Positions 13,039 to 24,700 of a DNA stretch of 64,000 bases are shown one piece after another (the first letter of the stretch is position 1; each line of letters begins with the position of its first letter). Source of the stretch: Paulownia fortunei (lineage: Eukaryota; Streptophyta; Magnoliopsida; Lamiales; Paulowniaceae). The notes under the pieces are model-generated. The model saw only the letters and a program-made list of their open reading frames with translations. It was not told the origin of the DNA and did no database searches. The DNA is taken from NCBI GenBank assembly GCA_019321725.1, contig CM033121.1:8556001-8620000 (forward strand), given 5' to 3'. The translations under genes were made by a program, and so were the position numbers.

Positions 13039-14026
13039 ATTCTTTTTCTTTCCAACCCTTATTATGATTAGTATACACATATATATTCTCTAACTTTGTT
13101 TGTTTTGTAGGCTTCTTTCTTTTATTTTTCTATTTTTTTTCTTTTTATGATTAAGTGGCAGATAACGGTACTCTATGGCAATTGAAGTCGGATTTAACAG
13201 TTTCTAAACAACTGAAATCTTTGTACAAAGTTTCTCTCTTTTTCTCGTTCTTTTTTCTTGTTATTTTCAAAATGAATGAAATTCTTCTAACTCTCAAGAA
13301 GCGATTTTCTTGTTTTTTTCTAAAAATGTAATTTTGAAAATTTATAAAACCAAGATTGAAAGATTAAGAATGCTTATGCACAAGGGCATCCTAAGGGACA
13401 TATGATGGATAATTGAAGCAAAGGTAAGAGTAGCAGGTGAGTTTTTACATGAGTTTTCAAACTTGCTTACTAGATACATGCCTAGTTTTGTTAAAAGCAC
13501 ATATTCAAAAAAAATGAAGGGCGAAAAAAATACAAGTTTGTCACAAATGTGCTCGATGGACTTACAACACAAAGTGTTGTTCCTTATGAATAGTTTTTAA
13601 AAATCGAGAAGATAAAATTCAATTCATTATAGATGGATTGAGTAAGAAGTCTTTAGATGACATTATATTGACTCTTGAGATGCATTCACGTGGATTAGCA
13701 CAACGTGTAATTCTTTATTTATGGAATGAATATGAGCATTATAGTCTTGGGAATCGACATTAAAAGACCTTGTTTGTCAATTTATAAGAAAATTGGATGG
13801 GAAGCATATTCTTGACCCATAGAGAGCATTTAAGTCGTTATTAGATATAAAATCAGAGGAAAATATGAGCTACAGTCATAACTACATGTACATTTACATG
13901 CAAGTAGCAAATTTTCAAATTTTTTGACAAAAGAAAAGGACATTAAATAAATGCATTCCTTGTTCACATCTCAATATATAGCACCGTACTTACTTCATTT
14001 CTACGCAACTCACTTTCAAAAAAAAA
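13039..14026 (+). other. Unassigned stretch between integrase and LOG-like copy
   Basis: Short open pieces occur, for example one near 13620-13760 reading LSKKSLDDIILTLEMHSRG, but I cannot assign them to a family. The last ~60 bases before 14027 (caatatatagcaccgtact...) resemble a plant TATA box and leader. They could be 5' sequence carried along with the LOG-like copy. Confidence 0.35.
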
Positions 14027-14657
14027 ATGGAAGGGTCTTCTTCTCGCAAGTTCAACTGTAGTTGTCTTTTGTGGAACTAATCTAAGAAAAAATGGTGAGT
14101 TTATAGGGGCAACCAATATTTTTGGTAGAGCTTTAGTAGAAAGAAAAATTTATTTAGTGTATGAGGGAGGCAGTCTAGGGTTAATAGGGAATGTTGCTAC
14201 TTCTACTTTAATAGGAGGAGTTAAAATTTTAAGAGTTATCTCAAAACCTTTAATAATATAAAATATCACAAGTATGATCATCAAAGATAAGCTAAAAGTG
14301 TCACATATTCAGGATATATGCCCAACATGTTAAATAATGCGAATGCATTCATCACCCTACCTGGTGGTTTTGGTATATTTAAGAAGTTATTCCAAGTTGT
14401 CTTTTGGGCACAACTCAACATTCACCAGAAACCTGTAGGTACTCTTAATGTTAATGATTCATTTTATGGTTTGCTATCTTTTGTAGATCATGTTGTAGAA
14501 AAAAGTTTTATTTCACCATCTGTGAGACGAATTCTTATTTCTGCTCCAATACTCTGACCAACTGATTGATCAACTTCTAGCATATGTGTCAGAACCTAAT
14601 CTAGCATTGGCTCGTGTGGATTGGTCCAACAGGATAATGGTTGAAAATATAAAATGA
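14027..14657 (+). pseudogene. LOG: Intronless LOG-like copy (cytokinin riboside 5'-monophosphate phosphoribohydrolase), broken
   Basis: LOG enzymes release active cytokinin bases from nucleotides in the cytosol. An ATG at 14027 begins MEGSSSRKFN, like LOG N-termini. After a frameshift comes VVVFCGTNLRKNGEF, then ALVERKIYLVYEGGSLGLIG (family: LVYGGGSxGLMG). After stops and another frameshift comes ANAFITLPGGFGIFKKLFQV, followed by WAQLNIHQKPVGTLNVND, LLSFVDHVVEKSFISPS and ILISAPIL. A final frame change leads to QLIDQLLAYVSEPN and a TGA at 14655-14657. The LOG signature PGGxGTxxE reads PGGFGIFKK, so the Thr and the catalytic Glu are both lost. Plant LOG genes have several introns, including around the PGG motif; none is present here, so this is a processed copy. 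It lies inside the gypsy element between integrase and 3' LTR. Colinear full-length homology makes the identification firm; the parental gene is unknown. Confidence 0.85.
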
Positions 14658-15544
14658 ATTTGACTCTCAGCCTGTGAAATTTATCCTTAATGGTTTAATC
14701 TAATAGTGTATATATTATGTTGTTTCAGCTTTATTTTTCAACAAGTCACATTTCAGGTAATATCTTCTAAACTCTATTTTCCTATCTATTTTTGACATTG
14801 GGGATAATGTCTCAATTAGGTTGGGGGATAGTTGATATCATGTCTTATGTGTTCAATATGTATTTTTCTATTTTTTTTAAAAATAAATCAAGCGTGTTTT
14901 CTTTAGGTTAGTTGAAACTATGGAAAATGGTGGCAGAGTAAAGGGTAACTGTAATACTCTTGAAACGCACCCCTATTTTTTTGCATAACATGACAAGTTT
15001 GTGAATTTTTAACAAAAAATTAGTGAATTATCAAAAAAAAATTAGTCGTAGATGTTCTTCCAACTTCATTGATTAAAATTAAGTACAGATAATGTGGTTT
15101 GATTGATAATGGGTGTTGTTTTAGACTTTGATATTATTTTTTGGTTAATATATTTTTCTAATAATTATACTCAAACCTTTTTCACAAAGAGTTATGTTAT
15201 TTGGCATGTAGACAAGCATGTCAATATAGGTAGTTTTTATGCCCTCGCATTAATCATTACTTGGATTTTTGACATAAATGGGTTGAGTGTTAGAACTTTT
15301 TCTTTTGGTTTGTCAAGAGGAACGATTGATTAAACACTACTTAAAAAATGATTAAGGCATTAGGCGTTCAAGCACCATGGTCAAATCAGCGTGTTCCTCA
15401 TGTAATGTTCCAAGAAATCATCCCCCATAGTGAGTCATTTTATGGAGATGAGTCTAATGATCGACATAGAATGAACAATTCCAGTTAGATGAGCTTAATG
15501 GAGATGAGTCTGATGATTGATTTATGAAGGTACTTCACATAGTT
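14658..15544 (+). other. 3' internal segment of the Athila-like element
   Basis: This stretch has no recognisable protein. It holds gacattggggataatgt and ttgggggata at about 14793-14830, which resemble the sequence near the polypurine tract in Athila/Tat elements, and ends where the 3' LTR begins. Confidence 0.5.
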
Positions 15545-17118
15545 TGAGAAGTTTCACAACTACTGCGAAACCACTTCATCAACTTTTGCAAATACAAAGT
15601 AAGCAACGAGATTGTGGGAGTGCAACAACTAGGTTTCTGAAATCAATTGTTATACTATTTTTAATGTTCAATTGAAGGAGATTTACCATAGGGATCCTTC
15701 TTACTGCAGCAAAATCAGGGATTTAGGCTGATATATGCACTCTAGTGTAATTACATTTTATTTAAAGGACATTTTGGTTAGATTATTTTGATTTTTAGGT
15801 GCAAAGATGTAATTTTCCTTTTATTTACTCCTCACCCATGTTTTGGGATTGCACAATCTTAGGGTGGGCTGATGATAATTTATATTAATGAATCGAGCCT
15901 CACATCAATCATGGGTTGAAGTCCAACATACCAATTATTTGATGTGGCTTGATCCAATTATCTATCAAGGCCTATTAAGAAAACAAGCAGCCCAAAATGA
16001 ACTGTGACGAGATAATAAAATACAATTGCTATGACTCATTAATTTTTACTAAATCATGATATAATAGTGTACCCAATCTAATGAGAGATTTAGAATAATT
16101 TTAATCATAAAAGAAAATATATGTGCCAAGTGGTAGAATATTAGAATATTATTACCCACAAATTATATTTATATATGATAAGTGTATATTTTGATATATT
16201 TCTGTATCAAATCCTTTATACTTTCCTTGTTTTATTCTTGTTAATAATATAATTTTATTAGTGTTTTATGTTAGGGAATCAATGAATAAAAAGAGATCAA
16301 AAAGAGCCAAAATAAAATCAAAGAAGACAACACGTTTCGTGAGCAAATTAGGAGATAATATTTCATTGGATCAAAGAAGCATCATAATTAGAAAAAAATG
16401 GCCATTTTTTTGCCTAAATCTATCATGTGTAGATTAAAATATATGCAATAAATCACTTGGACTATGCAAGTGATTGTTGGCTTGCATTAAATTCAAAATA
16501 AGCATGTTTTCAAACTTGTGTAGTTTCTGTATTTTGGGTATAACTCCATACGCAAAATCCATATGGACCTAATTCTTACTTTATTTGAAATTTAAGAGAT
16601 AGAATTACAACTTTTCTGTTGAAAGTTCAGTCCAATTCAGTTTTGATTATAGTAGAAGATTTGTCCAAGTGTGTGCATTAGAAATTATCTATATATGCTG
16701 ACAAATCTCCTTAAATCAAGCATAACTTTCGTCCTAATGGTTTGAATTAGGTAATTCAAGTTAAAAAATTAAGCTAATAGACAAATCTACAACTTTATTA
16801 TTAATCACTTTTCCAAATTCAGCAGATTTCATGGAGAAAATTATGTGAAAACATTTAGATTTGAAAAGGAAATGTAAATTTATGGCACATTTGAAGTTAA
16901 TTTGGAATGAATTTAGAAATGCCAATTTAAGCACTTTTCTACTATAAATAGAGACTCTTGAATGATATTTAAGACATACAAAAATCCTTAGAGCGGGGGA
17001 AAGAAAGTTTTATTATTATCTTTCTTTAGGCTAAGTTTTCTAGTAGTAATAGAAATGTATTCTCAAGTTTCTCTTTTATTTTTAGTCTTTTCTACTTTCA
17101 TTATGTCTTTATATATAA
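15545..17118 (+). repeat. 3' LTR of the Athila-like element, 3'-truncated
   Basis: It starts tgagaagtttcacaac and follows the 5' LTR with interspersed substitutions and indels up to about 17118, corresponding to ~6985 in the 5' LTR. Homology then stops. The sequence beyond (gtcacgaatgcccgagtg...) is instead related to 24440 onward. The terminal ~0.8 kb of the LTR is missing, presumably by deletion. Confidence 0.8.
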
Positions 17119-17238
17119 TTCAATGGTCACGAATGCCCGAGTGTGTTGCACCCGATCAACTAGAGGAAAGCCCATGATTCATTGGCCTATTTTGATTGGA
17201 TAGTGAAATTTCTTCTTCTCTAATTTCTTTTATTTTTA

Positions 17239-18096
17239 GAGCTCGTTTGGTAGTCTTGATGGGATAAAGAATGATACATTTGCTATAGAATTTAGAATGT
17301 ATCAAGGCCCCACAATATTATGTTTGATAGTTTATTTTAAGTTGGATGATATTCCAACTCCCAGATAATATGTTGTTTTGGTTGGACAACAAAAAAAATA
17401 GAATACAATGAAGATAGTCCAAAATACTCTTAACTTTTTTCACACCTCCCAATATCTTAATATTCATAAATATGATCTTCCATCATTCTCTGTCATCAAA
17501 CCACCTCACTTCTAAATATAATTAAAAAAATCATAAAAGGGTTAAGATTTCAAAATACCCATGGCTTATGTAACAACATATATATTAACTTGTTTAAAAC
17601 CCACCTCACAAAATATAGAACAACATTGGAAGAACAAGAAATGGGGAAAAACTCACCTTTAAATCGCCCAAAAAGAAGAATAAAACAAAAATCAAGAAGC
17701 AACACAAAACTATTTTAAAAAATCAAGATATTCCACTCATTTTTTATATGGGTTCATCGATTTTTAAAGTTACTATGTGGAATTTACCCCACTTTGGCTT
17801 TGAGGAAGATGAATGAGACTTGGGTTAGATGAGTGTTGGTGGTGAGAAATAAAGACAGGAGTATGAGACAAGTTAGGGTTTCAAAAGTGTATTTATATGT
17901 GAGGGGCATTTTTGTCTAAGTACAAGTTAGTGTAGAAGATATTTTTTGCTTAGATTAGGTATGATACTTAAACCAACTTGGCCTTAAACGGGTAACGGAC
18001 TTTGCCCATTTCCAAGGCCATGAGTTATGAACCAAATAACAAATTAGTGTGATTTAAACATCTATCAAGACCCTATCTTGGGCACTAAACGAGCCC
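17239..18096. mobile_element. 858-bp Tourist/PIF-like non-autonomous element with TTA target duplication
   Basis: The termini are inverted: left gagctcgtttggtag, right (reversed) gggctcgtttagtgc. TTA lies directly outside each end (17236-17238 and 18097-18099). The related sequence near 24581-24650 lacks the element and reads straight through the site with one CTA, which fixes both borders. No transposase is encoded. Inverted GGGCTCGTTTGG-type ends with a 3-bp TTA duplication are typical of Tourist-like members of PIF/Harbinger. Confidence 0.85.
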
Positions 18097-18159
18097 TTAG
18101 TTTAAGAAAGATAATATTTAGTTCATTTTCTAAATTAGTTATTCTTTTTTCTTGATCGG

Positions 18160-19152
18160 GAAATGTAAATGTATATTGATAAAAAAAAAGTGCTATACAA
18201 GTACTCTTGGCATCCCCAGGCTTACATAAACGGGAATCAACAAGCTAAAGACCCCTAGCTAGAGATTAAAATTGGATTAAAACATAAGGAGTGTTTTAAT
18301 CCTACAAATGATGTTATTCGTCTAGGGTATAAGATATTCAAAAATCTTTATGTTTCTTACAATCCAAATCTGGTATATAGTGCAGGCAAGTTCTATTCTC
18401 TTAGCTTTGCTTTGCCAAGATGTACCTCAGGCTTTCTTCTTAATCCATTTCAATGTACAGGCAATTGTCGACATTGATATTGTGATGCCGTGCTAACCCC
18501 TAATCTGTCTTCAGATGGTAGAACTCATAGTACATTAAAAGAAAATATGTTGCGATGATTCCTCCAATGATAAAGAGCACACTTTTTTATCAATCTCAAT
18601 ATATTATATCTTGTCTTTGGTGAGTTGCCTGGATTTGACCCTTAGCTAAATGAGGAACGAATGTTTCAGAGTGATATATGAGCTCCAAACTTCGGCTGCC
18701 CTGTGCTTCTTAGTCCCTTTCTAATGGAAATAATCATAAGCAATATACATACTTATGTTATTCCCATGTTCCGTGCTGGAAATTTTCTGAATAGTTGCAT
18801 CAACTGATCCTTCAATTAGCATATTGAATCTCTCATGAGGATAAGTCTCTTTAAGTAGTAGTGAGTCTTCCTTTTGGGGTGCCCATTCCTAAATTAACTT
18901 TGCTCACAAATACACATGATTCACCCAATGGACCCAAAATATGTTATTCTTTTGATGAATGTTCCTTAAGGATTTGGCCAGGAGAGCTGTGGTTCCATCC
19001 TTTAATTTCTCTAAATCACATCCCTCCATTTTCGAAAGTAGACTTTCTTTGAAGGCATAAGTGGATAAGTGCAACTGCCATATGATTCTCTCAATTACTG
19101 CAACTGGAAAAGGGAAAATAGATAGCCAGAAACATTCTATGCCTTGTAACAC
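18160..19152 (-). pseudogene. LINE (non-LTR retrotransposon) reverse transcriptase C-terminus, remnant
   Basis: On the minus strand, 19152-18904 encodes ECFWLSIFPFPVAVIERI followed by LEKLKDGTTALLAKSLRNIHQ and WVHWVNHVYL. This is the pattern of the region after the RT core of plant LINEs. Further on, a zinc-binding RVT-like segment with HIFFQC-type spacing is readable near 18540. A final block near 18470-18360 reads WIKKKA..TSWQSKAKRIELACTIYQIW. The 3' end near 18160 shows a short A/T run like a LINE tail. Stops and frame changes are frequent. The upstream part would lie in or beyond the assembly gap. Confidence 0.65.
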
Positions 19153-19180
19153 TGCTTGTATAAGTTTAGCCCTTCATGCA

Positions 19181-19280
19181 NNNNNNNNNNNNNNNNNNNN
19201 NNNNNNNNNNNNNNNNNNNNNNNNNNNNNNNNNNNNNNNNNNNNNNNNNNNNNNNNNNNNNNNNNNNNNNNNNNNNNNNN
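19181..19280. other. Assembly gap (100 N)
   Basis: A run of exactly 100 N, the usual filler for a gap of unknown length. The sequence directly left of it is LINE-derived, so a repeat probably caused the break. Confidence 0.95.
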
Positions 19281-21461
19281 CCCCCCGGACGTGCACAAAT
19301 ATCTTAGTATGCATCATCCTACCTAATTTCTATTTTGAATTGTAAAATTGTAATATAACATAGAAAAACCATTCTTTGCCAAGAAATCTGTTTCCGCCCC
19401 AAAATCCCAAGTTTTTTTTGGCCAACCACTACACCCATCTTTTCCATATCCAAAGTATTGTTTATTTGCGTATCCAACAAGAAAACAAGATGCCCCATTA
19501 CCACACTACCCATAATTTTAGCAGTATCCGATTCAGTGCATGGAATATACCTAAATAAAGCATACATTACCTTTGGATTAAGCTCGTCTGCAAACTCTCA
19601 TACGCGACGCTATCCTTGCCAACCAAAAATTCTTGACGCTTGTATAATGATGTATTAAAGAGAATTTTAAGGAAGAGTCTTATGTTACCAATTGTTTTAT
19701 AAGTAGGATTCTTATAAGTATATATATAGAGTTTTTTTTTACATGAAAAAGAATTCCAATTACATAAGGAATGTATTCCACTCAAATTTGGACATAAAAT
19801 CTTATTCAAATATGGATATTAATTTAATTGCGGGTCTAAATCTTGATCCAATGACGATAGAAAAAGGAAATAATATCAGATTATATTGATCTACATATCA
19901 TTGATTACTTGCCGTTTTACTAATCAAAATTTTTATTACTACTGCTTAATTATTTTATGGTAACGTGATTTAGTGTTAGTATTGCATTCCTTTTTTTAAT
20001 TCATTCCTTATTTTTATCATATCGTTGGGCACATGTAATATGAGGTTGGCAAAGGTAATTGTCTCTATCAAATTCATAAAATTTTAAAAATTACATAAAT
20101 TTTATATATAAATTATTACATTTTAAAAATTTTACCCTCTTAAAAATTGAAAATATCTTTTTTTTTTCTTATTGTTCTTAATAAAAAAAAAATTAATCTC
20201 ATCCCCGTTTCTAAATTTTCTCATTCCACCACATGTTGTTGATGAATGCATTTAAATATCTCTTGTTTTTGAATGAATATGATTGTGGCGATGAACAGTA
20301 TTTTCATAATCAATTTTGAAGTCGGTTAGTAGTTCAACAGGTCTAATGAAAAATAATTCTATTTTTTATTATATCATGTAAAATAGTAATGTAATATACT
20401 AATTGTTATATAATACATTTTAAATATAAAAAAATAACTAACTAAAAAAAATCTAATAAAGTCCAGAATTCAAATAATCACATACATATAACAAAATATT
20501 AAATTTAAGCCTTTAAACTTCCTCAAAAAGAATTAAAAAAAAAAAATAATAATTTTTAACCGATTTAAAAATATTGAATCACAAAAACGATTACTTAAGA
20601 TTAATTGGATTGGATCGACTGATAGTTCACAATCAAGTCGATCGATTCAATCCAATTTAAAAAGCATTGGTGATGAGTACGAATATGATGCTTATGAATT
20701 AATGTCATTTGAAATATTCTCATTTCTTTGACTATCTCCTTACCAACTTGAGATTACAAATGATGGCCGAATTGTAATGTTTGAATAGCAAATGGTGGCC
20801 CTATTATAAGGTTTTGATGTGATGTTAAATGACATACTTTTCATTTTAAGTTTTTTTGTTGGTATATTTGACTGATTTAACTAAATTAATTTTATTTCAT
20901 TTACTCTGTTGGAATCACAATTTTGTTCACTTTTGTAGTATGCTATCCAATTTTTATAATTTGCTTGTTTTTATCTTCAACATTAGCTTCATTATTCTTG
21001 TTGCAAGTACAACACATGTTTCAAGAATTACCCAGGTCGTTATTAGGGCCAATTATGAAAATTGAATATTTTTGTAAATTGCTATATAAATTGTAATTTT
21101 AAAATTTAATCAAAATAATTTTGCCTTATATGGTTTGATGGTAGTTTGTAGTTTGAATAAATCAAATTTAACCGTCTATATATGTATATTCAAATTTATT
21201 AATATTTAATATTAAATTTAATTTTAATAGCTAACTCTTAATTGTAATGTCGGTTAAAGTTTAATTTAATATTTACTCCTAATATTCTCATCAACTTTGA
21301 CACAAAATTTTCTTGTTCTTCATTCTTATTAAGCTCTAAGGCAACTGGCATGTATGTTTAACTTCAATTTTAAAAAGTTTAACATCTCTTTTTTTATATA
21401 AAAAAAAAAAAGCATTGGTATATATAGCTTTTTCAGTCTTTTTTCTTTTTATTTTCCAAAT
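19281..21461. other. AT-rich intergenic DNA with a small imperfect hairpin
   Basis: No gene seen. Around 20603-20657 the blocks aattggattggatcgact and agtcgatcgattcaatccaatt form an imperfect inverted repeat, possibly a terminus of an unrecognised small DNA transposon. Confidence 0.4.
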
Positions 21462-21585
21462 TCTTCTAATTCTTAGAAATAGAAATTGATTCATTCATAT
21501 ACCATAAAACTATATATATATATATATATATATATAGTTTTATGGTATATGAATGAATCAATTTCTATTTCTAAGAATTAGAAGA
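21462..21585. repeat. Perfect 124-bp palindrome centred on a TA run
   Basis: The left arm begins tcttctaattcttagaaat and the right arm is its exact reverse complement, ending ctaagaattagaaga. The centre is a 26-base TA repeat at 21511-21536. No mismatch was found across either 62-base arm, and homology stops outside. It could be a small foldback element, or an inversion made when sequencing or assembling a hairpin. Confidence 0.9.
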
Positions 21586-21979
21586 TGAAAAAAAAAACTA
21601 ATAAAAATTAATAATATAAAATGCATTAAAGATAACATTCTATAAAACAAATAGAGTATCATTTAAGTGACATTTGAAGTCAAACTCTTCAATTCACTCA
21701 ATATATAATTCTTTATTAGAAACAAATGATATAATTATATTCTTTTTGTTCATTTTATATGGTATAAAACTTTAAGATAATTTTTATTATGGAATAATCT
21801 ACATATAATAAACATTTTTATTTATTTAAATTTTAGAGCAAACCAACTTAAAAATCGCAAAATCATCCCAAACTACAGCAAAATTGTACCTTCAATTTTA
21901 ACTACAAAATAAAAATTTAAAATGCTCTTTAGCAATACCCCACATGGCAATTAAATTTCAAATTTACAATATTTAGTTT

Positions 21980-22440
21980 TGAGTCTACGTCCCTGGTGAA
22001 AACTTATTACTGCTTAAAAATGGTTTTTTTTGTAGCAAGTCCATTATATCTTTTTGTCTTTTCTTATGTGTTTTTACTTCCAAGGATGTGGACAAGTGTT
22101 CTTGTGCTATGCAACACTAATTTGTTGCAAGAAATTTTTATCTGACTCTGCATTACAATGCTGTTCTTGTTGCAATAGGTAGCCTTTGAGATGAATGTTG
22201 TTTATTTTAGCTCTCTTAAGTAGTTTTTTAATGTTTAATATTTAGCTCAAATTGGAAAAAGAAAACAAAAAAGTTTCTTCATTATTCTGATTGTCTATTC
22301 TCCTGTTATGGGTTTTTTTTTATTATTATTTTTTATTATTATTTTTTATTATTTTTTTTTAGTAAATAAGTTGAATCAATTTCATTGATCATTACATGAA
22401 GGATATCAATCACAACAAAGTAATGAGCTATCAAGGATCT
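21980..22440. repeat. Diverged copy of the region downstream of RPS27
   Basis: Blocks such as ggtgaaaacttatt, aaggatgtggacaagtgttc, cttgttgcaata and tttattttagctctct occur here in the same order and orientation as at about 33620-33745 and 35095-35440. The copy at 33-35 kb has an extra ~1.35 kb in the middle that contains SINE-like sequence. The simplest reading is an old local duplication followed by insertions. Confidence 0.65.
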
Positions 22441-22984
22441 ATGAACAATCTATAGTTAATTAATTAAAATTATTGCAGCAGTTAAATGTTCATATATTCA
22501 TTAAAACAAGCTTCCCTCTAATATAAGTTTAATGGTACTAAAACTTTTCTTTGATTTAAAGAGAAACATTGTTGATCGGTGTGTGTGTGTGTGTATATAT
22601 AAATGTTAGTGGCCACGGTGTATATATAAATGTCTTATATATAAATATAAGACATTTTGCTTGCTGTTAATGGCCACGGTTTATTATACGAAATCAAGAA
22701 TTTTTTTCTAAGAGTTTTGAAATAATGAACAGGGGAGGGACAACCTATGTAATGGAAATTGAAATATTCTGTAATAGATTATAATGATTATTAGGTTTAT
22801 TTTTGAAAGTTTATATCAATAAGTTTTAGAAATATATGAGTTGGATAAATGTTCAACAGGAATAGTCCCAATTTAAAGGAGATAAATTGGGTATTATGCT
22901 ACGTACAAATAATAATGAATTGTAATAAGACCAAATGGAAAGATTCCTTAGGCATTTACTGTTTGGAGTTTGATGTATCTATAA
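22441..22984. other. Intergenic DNA with GT/TA repeats
   Basis: It holds a short (GT)n run near 22580, a small hairpin built on aaatgtcttat / ataagacattt near 22630, and a duplicated ggccacggt motif. No gene seen. Confidence 0.4.
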
Positions 22985-24200
22985 ATTTGTATAAGGCCCA
23001 ACATCAGCTTTAGTGTTGGAATGTTGGTTAGATATTAAAGCAATCCAGGATTGAATCATCTCAGACACTTGCGAGGAATGCAAAACTATATGCTCACTTA
23101 TAAAAGGTCTCATCATGTGATTCGCTATTCAAATTCAGGCTATGCCGAATGTGTTGATACAAAAAACATCATACTTGGTTATTTGTTCTTATTAGTTGGT
23201 GGAGTAATTTCATGGAGAAGTGCAAAGTTCATTGTTCGTGACTTGCGTCTATTATAGAAGCTCATCATTGATTCTTGCGTCTATTATAGAAACTAAATTT
23301 ATAGCTTGCTCTGAGACTACTATTTATGGTTTATGGTTGTAAAATTTTATTTTAGGGTTTCGGGTTGTCAACACTATTTATAAGCTTGTCAAATTTTATT
23401 ATGATAACTCTATGATAGCCTTTCTTTAACAAAAAATTGACGAGTATTCGAAGAATGGTAACAAGAAGTTTATAAATAAAGAACATCAATTGAACAATTG
23501 AATATATTGGCACCAACCTCGTAATTGCAGATTCTTTAACAAAAGGATTACCGTCCTAAGATTTTTATTGAGCATGTTGAAAGAAGGAGCATTATTAGAC
23601 CTCTTGATTGAATTATGTTATATTTTATTAAGTTTATTTGTATCACACTCTTGAACTCAATTAAGAGTTTATGAGATTTCTTGTTTTCTATGTACTATAC
23701 ATTATTAAGTTAGAATAACGTCAATTGTCTTTAATCAAGACATTAAAGTTGGATTTTTATTTTTCTCTTCATTAAGATCATGATTAAATTGAAAATTAAT
23801 ATTGTAGTATATGGAAAGAATTATATCTAGATAATAAAATACAACCGTGATGCCTTTCAGTATTTTTTACTTAATCATGATGTAATAATATAGCCAATGT
23901 AGTAAAATATTTAGAATAATTTTATCGTGCACATTATATTTATTCTAAATGGTGAAAATATATAGGCTTGGAATATGAATGACATATTGTACTTATATGT
24001 TATATTATTTTGTCAAACATTAAAATTATTGTATTTATGTGTTGTATTATTTTGTCAAATATTAAAATGTACTTGATAAGATAATTTATTATATATATTT
24101 AAGTGTTGAAATCATATTGACCATTTGAAGAGTTGTGAGTGCATGAGTTGTACGATGGGATGCATCTCTTAACGTTTTCACTTAAAAGAAATTTAGTGCT
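22985..24200 (+). mobile_element. Ty1/copia remnant: RNase H end of pol plus LTR-like sequence
   Basis: The frame 23051-23257 reads QNYMLTYKRSHHVIRYSNSG, then GYLFLLVGGVISWRSAK. This is the RNase H region of plant copia elements, although the catalytic Asp positions are partly lost (YSNSGY where the family has YSDSDF). Degraded continuation to ~23600 includes FIEHVERRS-like and LTKGL-like pieces. The following ~0.6 kb is LTR-like, with taatcatgatgtaataatat near 23870, a motif that also occurs in the gypsy LTR region near 16050. Confidence 0.7.
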
Positions 24201-24439
24201 CTCTCCACCCCAAATATAATGTTAAAAAGATTGTAATGGTATTCAACCTAAGGGAGAGAAATCATTTTTTTTTTCAAGGTTTACTCAAGACTCACATAAA
24301 AAAAATATTCATTAAATAAAATGGATAAATGTATGTCGTATACTCATTAAAATTATGTGAAAATTATTAAGATCTAAAATTTAAAAATTATTTATGTGAA
24401 GTGTAGTTTCATTTAATTTATTGAATTTACTTACAGTGC

Positions 24440-24700
24440 AACCTTTCTAATCCGTTGCATGGAAGAGGACCACTTACCATATGTGACTCAACAGTCATCA
24501 GTGGACCGGTGTATTGCACTCTGTCAGCCCTAGGAGAAACCCCTGATTTGTTGACCAATTTTGATTGGATAGTCACATTTCTTCTTCTCTAATTCCTTTT
24601 ATTTCTAGTTTAAAAAAACATTATTTAGTTCATTTTCTAAAATATTTATTCTTTTTTAAATTCATTATTTGTGGTTTAGTTTTACCAAATATTCTTCTAC
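24440..24700. repeat. Paralogue of 17125-18150 lacking the Tourist-like insert
   Basis: ttttgattggatagt, atttcttcttctctaatt, ttttattt and atttagttcattttctaaa are shared with the sequence on both sides of the 858-bp element at 17239-18096. At 24605-24607 a single CTA stands where the other copy has TTA, the element, and TTA again. This copy is therefore an unoccupied site. Confidence 0.8.

Larger units (their letters stand above)
5391..17118 (+). mobile_element. Athila-like Ty3/gypsy LTR retrotransposon, degenerate
   Basis: Two direct repeats (LTRs) at 5391-7806 and 15545-17118 flank, in order, a tRNA-Asp-type primer binding site, gag, protease, reverse transcriptase/RNase H, integrase, an unassigned ~1-kb stretch, an intronless LOG-like gene copy and a 3' segment. 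The 3' segment includes gacattggggataatgt followed by ttgggggata near 14800-14830, a motif common near the 3' end of Athila/Tat elements. Protein motifs are of Athila type, for example FMDD at the RT active site. Every reading frame is broken. The LTRs differ by many substitutions and small indels, so the insertion is old. The 3' LTR lacks the last ~0.8 kb seen in the 5' LTR, so no target duplication could be identified. Confidence 0.85.
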
